Source: Salvia splendens | Lineage: Eukaryota > Streptophyta > Magnoliopsida > Lamiales > Lamiaceae | DNA: 64,000 bases | Assembly (NCBI RefSeq): GCF_004379255.2 | Contig: NC_056049.1 | Location: forward strand, 6,448,001-6,512,000 | Reading direction: 5' to 3' | Shown: in pieces, positions 55,134 to 64,000 of the stretch | How the letters are laid out: each line of letters begins with the position of its first letter | Numbering within the stretch: the first letter of the stretch is position 1 | The notes under the pieces: model-generated | Databases searched by the model: none | Told to the model about the DNA's origin: nothing | What the model saw: only the letters and a program-made list of their open reading frames with translations | Program-made: the position numbers and the translations under genes

Positions 55134-58100
55134 TCATAACTTTTTCAGTTTTTGGCCTCTCAAACCATTCCAAAATGCGGCTGCATTTACGACTTTCTTA
55201 CCAGGCAGCTGTACCTCCAACACCTGCAAGTGGTTACACAAGATTATCGAAACAAATTTTGCAGCACAATGTGACCATGAATGTCGACTCATTATCTTGT
55301 CATGAAAAGACTGGAATATAGTGCAGGAATCCGTAATAAAAGCGGTTGCAGAACTATTAATCTTCAATTTTGTTGGTATATAAATTGCATCACAATATGT
55401 AACCATAACCCATAGACGGCTAACTACAGCACATAGAATATCAAAATACCTCAAGTGCTGTTCCATCACCACATGGGAATATCAACGAGCCTTTTACAAA
55501 GACGATATCATCTTTTTCACCATTCCGAATCTCATTATTGTCATGAACTCTTGTAGTGATGATCTTAAGGTCTATGGTGTTCTGTTGATCATTTTTTGGA
55601 TCAATCACCAAAACTTTGGCTCGAGTCCCTGGCCAACCTGAAAATGCACGAACCTAAAAACTTACATGCAATAAATCCATGTCTACTAATCAAATTGAGA
55701 AACAAAAGATACCTTGTTATGAAGGACTTTAGCTATTTGATCAAAAGATAGATATGATTCTTCTTGAGTTATCTGCGTGAAAAATCAAGATAGCCTTGAT
55801 TATGGATTGTGTAACTCGCAATAGCATGATATGTTGATAGCATGTGTTCAGCATCATTGACATCAATGAAACAGTTCAGGACAAACCAAAAACATAGAAT
55901 ACCTTTGGAGCCAATGTAGCTTTAGATTCATCTTGTGGGATAGCTTTAGTTTTTGCAGAACCATCGAGTATTGACGGAAGTTCACTGATCAGAAGTTTGG
56001 ATCCTACATTTAAGTGCGTTGTACATCCAAATATGAATAGTGAATTGCTATATACAACCAACAAACCATGTGGCAACAGTTAACTTCTTGTTGCCGCATG
56101 CTTGTAATAATGAAGCAATAAGATCCCAGAGAAACTCACGATTTATATAACCATAGGCAGCGCGTAAGATCCCAGAGAATGAGAAATATATTATCCACTT
56201 ACTAATAGAAGATAAAACATACATGTTGAAATGATTCATCCGACAACATAACAAAAATGGGAATGAATAGACAGAGGTGTGACAAGTTAACAAGATCTGT
56301 ATGAGATATATTTGGGTGAGCGATGCCAGTCAGCTCCACTTTTATACTGTAAATAATGAACCACAACTTCAAGTAACCCGTCCAGCATAGGAAGTGCTTA
56401 GCAATAAATAAGCCCATTAATTTGAGATCATTTGCAATGAAATGCATGCAATGTTATACTTCTAGAACGGTTGCTATCAAAAGATTATGTCATGAATCAG
56501 GGAGCGCTCAAGACATCTATTACACTAAAAACAAATTGATTACTCAAGTTTGACAAAGCTCCAAAGGTGAGAAGTTTGCGGATAAATATTAACAGGAGTA
56601 TCTGACAAAAATAATGACAAACCTTGAGAAAACAGAAACTCCAACAGCTCTGGTGCCTGCAAAAATATTTCAGTAAGCTTATTATGAAAGCAAATTGAAT
56701 GGTACATGGTTTCTTCTGGTAAAAAACTTGAGGGTTTTAGCTAACAGTATCGACATGCTCTGCATACCTTTATTTTATCATCAATTTCCATTTTTTCACA
56801 AGCAATAACAGGACCAGCGTCAAGTTGGCGCACTGTGTATGCTAATGAAACCCCTGTTTCTCGCACACCATCCTGTCGGATTTCATTTATTCAGTCATGC
56901 CCTTAAGTCAAAATGGGTCTAGCAAGAAAAAGAAGCACATAGTTTAGACCTGTAAAGCCCTCTGAACAGGTGCTGCTCCACGATATAGAGGAAGCAAGCT
57001 AGGGTGTATGTTGACAGTCCCTACAAGATTGCATTCAAATCTGAGACAGCTAGATGTCAGCTTTTGAGACACAATGTATTCACCATAACAATGCCAATCA
57101 TATAAATTAATCACAACAGAATGGAAAATAATGATGGAAATAATCTATAGATGGCATGAAAAAAAAAGGTGTTTCTGCTGAGAGTCTTCACTACAAGTGA
57201 AATTATAGGGCTCGCAAAAAGTCAGGTACGAGAACACATCGAGAAATCAAGACGTGAACTTATGCATTAGATGTACACACCTTGTAAATTACAATACCCA
57301 GTGAATCTGAATTTCTATAAGCCTATCGCTTCCTTATGTTTATGCATAAACATAACATTCCAATTTTTATTCTTGGTTGGAAAATGAATTTAAATTTAAA
57401 GGCCGTGCCACAGAGGACTCGAACCTGAGACCTCTGCTCTCAAGCATTACCTCTCTACCGCTTGGCCAACTCACACACACAGCATTCCAGTTAATATTAT
57501 GAATACGAGTGCAGAAACATAAGTACATAACACATCATATAGAAGAATAACAACCATTAATAGACAGAATATTTGGAGTCTTCAGACTAACCCATAGACG
57601 GAATATTAAGGAATTTGGTGGGCAAGATATTCCCATATGCGGCAGTGATGCAAAGTTCAGGTTCCAAAGCCTTAAAGCTGCTAAGAAATGATTCCTGCAA
57701 GGAGGCGCTATAAATATATTAATCTGTTCCTTCATAGAGGTAATAGAATTAAAGGTTCTTGTACACATATTTTGAACTTCCAGCAGTATCAACTCGATTA
57801 TTATATTTCGCCAAGTTATTTATCGGAAAGAGAATTCTACACAAATATATATATCCCATCCATAGTTCCGAGCCAACTAATCAGTGTTACATAAGAGATG
57901 CAAGAATCAAAAGACAAATTCTCTCTTCCAAAGGGATGCTCATGGTTCCTTCTCGGGAAATTTACCCAATAGTTCCTGTTTCATAACGCAACAATCTTCT
58001 TTCTGAGAACTATCTGTTGAAGTGAGGATGTGACTTCAGTCAATATCCCCCAATCTCCCCTTACGAAGTACTATAAGTGTGTCCAATACCTCATTTTTAA

Positions 58101-59160
58101 ATATAATAAACTCCATTTCAATTAAAATCAGGGTAATGAATTCAGATGATCGTTAGGATATCTAGTTAAAGAGCCAAAAGTGCGAAATGGTTTCCGCAAA
58201 GGTATTAATGGAAAGTGACAGTACACTGCTATTAATTTTTCAAGCAATGATCTACCAATTTAAAGGCTGATAAATCATATCACCTGCCTCTCTAAGGTGT
58301 TAAACTATGGAAGACATGTAGAAAACGGATTCATGTAAACAAAAAGGGCCATCAAGAAAACTCAGACTATAAGTGAACATGCCCAAACACAGTGGAAGAT
58401 ATGACAGAATGAGTACATAATTACCTCACCAGCTTTTGTCGGAGAGAAGATCAAATCAGAGGAGAAACCTCTGTCGAGAGCATGTTGTGCAACTGGAGAA
58501 GGCATCACCTTTCTACCCCTGTCTCTAGCAGATGGTGGTTGGGTGACAATTGCCGTAATCTGAATTATACCAAAATGCAGTCAATAAATGTTCCTCATCA
58601 TAGTAAACTGAATAAATCACAGTGGCAATGTCTTTTACAAGCATTGTTCTCTCAAAATTCAAATCAACTACATATACCGATTCCGAGTTTGCTGCTTTTT
58701 ATCACTTATTTCAACTAAAGATGGTAACTTTTGTTCACTTTGCACAAGCTGTCAGCGTTAGAACATACTACATCGATATTCCCATCCAAATTACACGACT
58801 AACCCTATGAAATATTGAACACCGGAAAAATAAATAGAGACTAGTTTATGCGCAAAAAAGGGAAAAAGAAATGCAGAGAATAAAGAGTGTTGAACAGGTA
58901 AGCACCTCAAATAAGGAATCTGGTGCGGAGGAGGCAGTGAAAAGGGTATCAAGAACGGAAGCGGAAACCTGGAATGGAGAGTTAGTAATGAATTAGTAAT
59001 GTAATGTGTGTATTAGTAATTAATTGGGCATTGTCACAGAGAGACAGACTTGAGGAGAGCCCAAGTAGACGAGGCGCTTCTTGTGAGAAGAAGTGGCGGG
59101 AGAAGAAGCAGCGGTGCCGACGCAGTAGAAGCGGCGGAGCATAACTGAAGACGATAACAT
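55134..59160 (-). CDS. FMT: Methionyl-tRNA formyltransferase, organellar, 358 aa, 11 exons
   Basis: Formylates initiator Met-tRNA with 10-formyl-tetrahydrofolate for organellar translation. Exons (5' to 3'): 59050-59160, 58906-58968, 58425-58559, 57592-57694, 56950-57020, 56768-56872, 56623-56656, 55903-56003, 55713-55772, 55450-55653, 55134-55223. They sum to an open 359-codon frame with GT-AG junctions. The N-terminus (MLSSSVMLRRFYCVGTAASS) is a Ser/Arg-rich presequence, fitting mitochondria and possibly plastids. KRLVYLGSPQVSASVLDTLF starts the formyl-transferase N domain. NIHPSLLPLYRGAAPVQRA (about 141-159) has catalytic Asn141 and His143, and QLDAGP supplies Asp179. The C-terminal OB-like domain begins near FSGWPGTRAKVL. 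Intron 4 holds a SINE. Confidence 0.95.
57363..57482 (-). mobile_element. tRNA-derived SINE in formyltransferase intron 4
   Basis: On the minus strand: GTTGGCCAAGCGGTAGAG (box A), then about 30 bases on AGGTTCGAGTCCTCTGTGGC (box B), then GGCACGGCCTTTAAATTT and a T/A-rich tail. The 7-base direct repeat CATTCCA flanks it at 57356-57362 and 57483-57489. About 120 bp in the same orientation as the host gene. Intact A and B boxes suggest it could still be a pol III template, but it is not a tRNA gene: it does not fold to a full cloverleaf by eye and has an extra tail. Confidence 0.82.
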
Positions 59161-59727
59161 TTTGCTCCAACTCTATTTTCAGTGATGCCCAATTTGTTTT
59201 TTCCCCATGTCTTATTAACTTTTTTTAATGGAATTGTGGATTCATGTATAGCTCACAATTAGTAGTATTTAAAATCTGTAATTTCTTCTTAAAAAAACTC
59301 ATTCAATAAAGTAAAAATAATAAGGTGTAGAAATCAATTGAAATCCAATTTAGTTGTATAAGGACCTCTTAAAATTAAACATAAATAAATATACTTAGAG
59401 AAGTCAATATAAGAATGTGATAAAACAATACACCAAAAATGTGTCTTACTAATTTATTATCATGTTTTATTGGATTTTTGCATTAAAACTAAACATTAAT
59501 AGCGTATTTATTAGGTTAGTTAAATTGAATAGTTTAGAAATTGGCAAACCAATCGCTGGGAAAACTAAAAGGACTTGAGGGCCATTTTCGAATCCCTAGG
59601 GACCATTTCCGAATTAACATAAATCTCTGTAACGACGTCGTCGCACCTATTCAATTGAAGCAGAAAAAACCCAATCTCATTTTCTCTGCCGAAGAATTTG
59701 AGCGGAAAAAGCTACACACAGAGAGAT
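59161..59727. promoter_or_regulatory. Divergent promoter region between FMT and CLPP3
   Basis: The two start codons are 567 bases apart and face away from each other. The middle (about 59230-59530) is AT-rich. No clear TATA box is seen near either gene, as is common for housekeeping organelle genes. The plus-strand ORF starting at 59541 is a shadow that overlaps the CLPP3 leader and first exon in another frame. Confidence 0.6.
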
Positions 59728-62698
59728 ATGGAGCTGGGTTGTCTAACATTCGCCGCAGCCTCATCCACTCCTACCTCAGCCTCCTTCCTGCGCCGCCAGC
59801 CTCCAACTTTCCTGCAACCTCACGATAGATGCCACCACTTACTTCGCCGAAGCGCCGCCAACGTTAGTAGCAGTAGCCAAAATACCGATAGCAGCAGAGG
59901 AAATCTCTCCGCCAAAGTGTCGAAACAGAGCATATCGAGCCAGTGGGACGTGTCTAATTATGCAGCTCCGTCATGGCTGCCGAGATTCGAAGAGCTTGAC
60001 ACCACCAACATGCTCCTGCGCCAGCGAATTATCTTCCTAGGCTCCCAGGTTTGCCCTATTTCATCTTCCCATGCCCTGAATTTAAATTTTGAGATGGGGG
60101 TTTGTGTGTTGATTATTCTGCCCAGCCCTTTATGCTTGCAAAAATGAGCTTTGCACCTCTTTCTTCGCATAATGACATTGTTAATTTCAATTATTTAGCT
60201 TAAATATGGATAAGCAAAAGGGTGTATACCTGCGCAATAACAGATGATTTGATATAGATTGTTATGCTGTCCTAAATCAAGCTAATTTTTGTTTTGTGTT
60301 GTTTAGTTAAGTAATTCCAATTGATTTGTAATGGACTTCATCTGATCCTCCCCTTGGAAACTGTTTGTCGACGAACAGATAGATGATGTGACAGCAGACT
60401 TCGTCATAAGTCAGCTGTTGTTGCTAGATTCTGAAGATCAGAAGAAAGACATCAGAATGTTTATTAATTCACCTGGTGGCTCTGTTACTGCTGGTGAGTT
60501 CCGACATATGGAGTTCCTTTCCTTGAAGATTTTCCTTTTCATGGAATAATTTAGATGACTAACAACGTTTGGCCCAAGATTGGGTTTTGGAAGAGGATAG
60601 TATTTTATGGTTTTTGCTTATATTTGACAAAGCTTAACCGTATGGTAACTTGAGAAAGCCAACAATATTAACAATCTGTGACTGCCTGGATTTTTGTATG
60701 GCATTTTTAGGATTGGTTTGGCAGTTTAGAATGGGAAACAACATTAACATCTGGCAATCCTTGATCAAAACAGCTGAAAACAGCACGAACCATTTCCAGT
60801 TGAACATATCCCCAGCTTCTTTCATATATGCAGATCCTTTTGTGGAATTTACATTTAGTGTGTTTGGTGATTATGCTTTGGTAGGAATGTTATCGTCGTC
60901 ATTCAACTCGTGCTATTTGTTCATGAAACATGATACATGTTATATGATCTATATCTTGCCAGTAGATTCTGTAATGATACCTATTACAGTTTATGGGTGA
61001 CATGAGGACTATATGCAATTAAGCAATTATGATTGTTTCCAGGAAAACAGAAATGAACTTTTGTGGAGAGTTCATTTTCTTGGATGTGTACTCCCTTTAT
61101 AATTTTTTTTTATCAACCTAAGTTGCTAGGCTATATTGCATTTTCACATACTTTCTAAATGCATAATGAAATCCATCAGCTTTTCAATGTGTAAAATGAC
61201 AACACTTCCTTGAATTATGTTTTAAATAGTGAGTTCCCTTTTTTCAATTGTTTTGTGTAGGAATGGGTATATACGATGCCATGAAATTGTGCAAGGCAGA
61301 TGTATCTACCATTTGCATGGGTCTTGCCGCATCCATGGGGGCTTTCCTCCTGGCCTCTGGTACTAAAGGAAAGAGGTTCTGCATGCCAAATGCTAGAGTG
61401 ATGATCCATCAGCCTCTTGGAACATCTGGTGGAAAAGTATGTTCACATCTGTATTACTTTTTGTGCTCGGCTTTGTTCTAATCTTATTTATATCAGTAAT
61501 AAGCGCGATGAAGTGCTGATAATGTTGATGAGGAGCATGCCATTGTGGCCAATGTTATAAGATGACAACATTTCTTTATATATTTTGATGACTTAGCTAT
61601 GGATGTTTTGGTATGATTAGAGGCATCAATAGTTTAACATTACCCTAACAACCATGTTCCTTATTGTTTGTTTTAACTTTTGATAACACACTATATTCGA
61701 ACTCAAAGTGCTACCATGAAATAATTTGCATATAAAGCAGGGACATTCCTCAGCCTCCAGTAAAAAAAAGTAGTTTGCATATTGCAGTTTAAATGCTTAG
61801 GAAGTAGGAAACCAGTTTCATACTGCAATGTGTCTAAAAAGGTTGTTAGAGCCTTAGAGGGCATGCAAGACACATCTGCTTCAATGGCTTAACCCTCTTT
61901 TCCTCTTCTTGTCATAGGATGACTCTACTCATGACAAATGAAGTATCGGTTAGGTCGTAGAATCTACTTGTTCTGTAGAAGAACACAGTGTTAAAGCTTA
62001 CACACCTCAGTAACTTGCTTTTTGTAGCATAATAAACATATCCCTTTTACATGTATATGCACGAATCATTCATATAAGATTGATACCAGGGTGGTCATGC
62101 GTCTCTAAGATACTTCAATGCCATAATGCATTTAGTAGCTTTGTAAATGGATTAAAGCACTGCTCTACAGTTATCGAGGGACTGATTATTGTGCTCATTG
62201 TAGGATCACAGTATCTTGTTGCTTGTCCTCCATTCATATTAATCTGGGCTAACCATACCATGTTGCATGTCTTCCTTCTAGGCTACGGAGATGAGCATAC
62301 GCATCAGAGAAATGTCTTATCACAAAGTGAAGCTGAACAAGATATTATCACGAGTCACAGGGAAGCCCGAATCACAGGTTGGCTATTAAGCTCCCAGGAA
62401 ACCTAGCCCTGCCTTTCATGTTTTTTACCCGTGCTCATGTGGTTGTGTGCTTTTGTAGATTGAGATAGATACAGACCGTGATAACTTTATGAGCGCCTGG
62501 GAGGCAAAGGAATACGGGCTGGTGGATGAAGTCGTGGATGATGGCAAGCCTGGTCTTGTGGCACCAACTGGAGATACTTCGCCCCCTCCCAAAACCCGAG
62601 TTTGGGATCAATGGAAAGTCGAAGGCAGTAAAAAAGCCAAGAAGAATCTACCCTCTGAGGAAAGGATGCTGCAAAATGGGCTCGCTGTTGGTGAATGA
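59728..62698 (+). CDS. CLPP3: Plastid ATP-dependent Clp protease proteolytic subunit 3, 315 aa
   Basis: Five exons: 59728-60048, 60379-60493, 61261-61436, 62282-62377 and 62459-62698, open and GT-AG throughout. Residues 1 to about 75 are a Ser/Thr/Arg-rich chloroplast transit peptide. The mature part starts around [20 protein letters not shown], and the oxyanion-site region is [19 protein letters not shown]. The Ser-His-Asp triad is complete: Ser170 in LAASMGAF, His195 in MIHQPLG, and Asp240 in [11 protein letters not shown]. The long C-terminal extension ([20 protein letters not shown] onward) with PPPKT-VWD-WKVEG is the ClpP3 signature and separates it from ClpP4, P5 and P6. The product should act in the stromal Clp core. 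The ORF inside intron 3 (62080-62406) includes exon 4 by read-through. Confidence 0.95.
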
Positions 62699-63063
62699 AG
62701 TACCAATAATTCAGTGACAAAGGATCGATGGCCTGAAAGAGAGTTTAGATGCTCTTCACGTCAGTACTTGTCTCATGTTATGGATTGCAACGTATGGTGA
62801 ATCAAATAGAAATATCACATTTTTACTGTTTGTAATTAGACAAATTTATCAGAAATTGGTGAAGATTGTAACATGGAAACTGAGTTAGACAGTACGTTCA
62901 ATTCTGATCCCATGGATTTTGATGATTTGCCTAGTTATATAATGTTGCATCTTCTTCAACAGTCCATAGGTATAAAATTTTGTGTGTCCATTTTATTGGC
63001 ACATTTCTAAGAATGGGGTTAATCTAGCAACCAAATTCTATAAATGAAGGTTATTTTTTAGTA
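62699..63063. other. 3' flank of CLPP3
   Basis: Likely 3' UTR to about 63000, then intergenic. Nothing else recognised. Confidence 0.45.
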
Positions 63064-63072
63064 ATTTTAAAA

Positions 63073-63647
63073 AGGGCAAATTGCCTTAAAAGTTATGAAC
63101 TTTCAACATAGTTTTGTTTTTCACATAAATTTTAAATGTTGCATTAAAAGTCATGAACTTTATCCAATTGTGTAAATTTCTCATCCGACCTGATCCAATA
63201 GATTTTTGACACAAACTTATCCTACGTGACACACTGGAAGCGTGACTTGGCAAATGACAAATTCAGGGTTCAATTTGAATTGGGGAATTAATGCTACTTT
63301 TATGCTGAGTTCGATTTGTGGAATTCGATTTGTATGTTTATGTCGATTTGTATGCTAAATTCGATTTGTATGATTTCATTTGTTCTACTTGTATGTCTGT
63401 GATAGTCCAAGGTCAGAGATTGCAAAGATAGAAGAGAAATAATCAGAATTAGTGGAGTTTTGTTAATTCACGCCTTCGGCGCGCCACGTAGGATAAGTAA
63501 TTGGTGTCAGAAGTCTATCGGGTCGGGTCGGATGAGAAATTTACACTGTTTGATAAATTTCATGACTTTTCATACAACATTTAAAGTACACGGAAAAAAT
63601 CAAACTATGTTATAGTTTAAAGTTCTTGACTTTATAGGCAATTTGCC
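63073..63647. mobile_element. Mutator-like MITE (AGGGCAAATTGCC ends)
   Basis: AGGGCAAATTGCCTTAAAAGTTATGAACTTT at the left pairs with AAAGTTCTTGACTTTATAGGCAATTTGCC at the right. ATTTTAAAA directly abuts both ends (63064-63072 and 63648-63656), matching the 9-bp duplication of Mutator-like elements, though it is AT-rich. Long internal arms (CATGAACTTTATCC... and AAATTTACACTGTTTGATAAATTTCATGAC) are also inverted. Confidence 0.75.
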
Positions 63648-63659
63648 ATTTTAAAAATG

Positions 63660-64000
63660 GGCTACGTATTTGGAGAATGCATAACCAGCCGGTTACACAA
63701 ATGTGTGTTATGTATTCGGAGAATGCATAACTAGTTAGTTACTAGAATGCGTAGCTGACTAATTATGTATTCTCCAACTTGGATAAAATAAAATAACCTA
63801 ATGTTATAGGATATTGATATTGATATTGGGACATTGGTTGTGGATAAGCTAAGTAGAATCTATTCTTACTCAATTCTTGGCATATACAGTACTATACTAT
63901 ATTTTAAAACAAACCTACAAACTACACAAAATGGTAAATCACACTTGAAAACCAGCTTTAAAATTATGATTCTTGTTATTATGCAAACAATAATTAAAAA
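63660..64000. other. Intergenic DNA at the window end
   Basis: A short repeat GAGAATGCATAAC[C/T]AG occurs near 63673 and 63719. No gene is seen. Confidence 0.4.

Noticed and set aside
57405..57480. tRNA gene on the minus strand
   Set aside because: Box A and box B are present, but the full cloverleaf is not, and a SINE tail plus flanking CATTCCA duplications show it is a tRNA-derived SINE.
59541..59828. ORF of 95 codons just upstream of CLPP3
   Set aside because: It overlaps the CLPP3 first exon in another frame and has no family motifs; the CLPP3 frame has the transit peptide and ClpP motifs.
62080..62406. 108-codon ORF within CLPP3
   Set aside because: It reads through intron 3 and exon 4 in the wrong frame; exon 4 in the ClpP frame is [15 protein letters not shown].

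Overview
The window is nuclear DNA of a flowering plant, most likely a eudicot. The evidence is intron-containing genes with plant GT-AG introns, AT-rich intergenic DNA, and plant-specific families: an RHD6-type bHLH, PADRE/DUF4228, HIPP metallochaperones, a nuclear-encoded plastid ClpP3, and a SOS4-type pyridoxal kinase. It also carries CTCCCTCCGT-ended Stowaway MITEs and Ty1-copia and Ty3-gypsy remnants. I cannot name the species; the order cannot be decided from sequence alone.

Layout. 1-9.6 kb is a transposon cluster. A copia-like LTR tail at the window edge abuts a small candidate gene. A gypsy-type LTR (2212-6283, ATAAT duplications) holds a hAT element (2994-3529, perfect 8-bp duplication) and a truncated antisense copia element. 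A 2-kb PIF/Harbinger element (7528-9570) carries only a broken ORF1. 10.7-11.8 kb is a five-exon bHLH gene of the RHD6/RSL1 class. 12-23 kb is gene-free and full of nested MITEs. 23.1-25.4 kb is an ARM-repeat gene. 25.4-28.6 kb is intergenic, with a Stowaway broken by a large foldback. 28.7 kb encodes a small membrane-anchored protein. 29.5-31.2 kb is a second ORF1-only Harbinger relative. 32.4 kb is a PADRE gene. 37.2-38.3 kb is an intronless SANT/trihelix-like gene. 38.8-41.4 kb has a third ORF1-only element and a MITE keeping the first 34 or so codons of a putative transposase. 42.0-42.8 kb is a polygalacturonase pseudogene. 44.4-50.5 kb is pyridoxal kinase (12 coding exons). 51.3-53.8 kb holds two HMA-domain genes. 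55.1-59.2 kb is methionyl-tRNA formyltransferase (11 exons, minus strand), divergent from plastid ClpP3 (59.7-62.7 kb, 5 exons).

The host genes are ordinary housekeeping and developmental genes with no operon-like logic. The formyltransferase and ClpP3 share a roughly 570-bp divergent promoter, and both products should act in organelles. The most unusual content is the Harbinger family: three separate ORF1-only copies, several internally deleted derivatives, one derivative preserving the opposite coding piece (transposase start), and AACGG/CCGTT palindromes upstream of two ORF1 copies. All exon boundaries come from reading splice signals and protein family similarity by eye. No transcript or database evidence was available.
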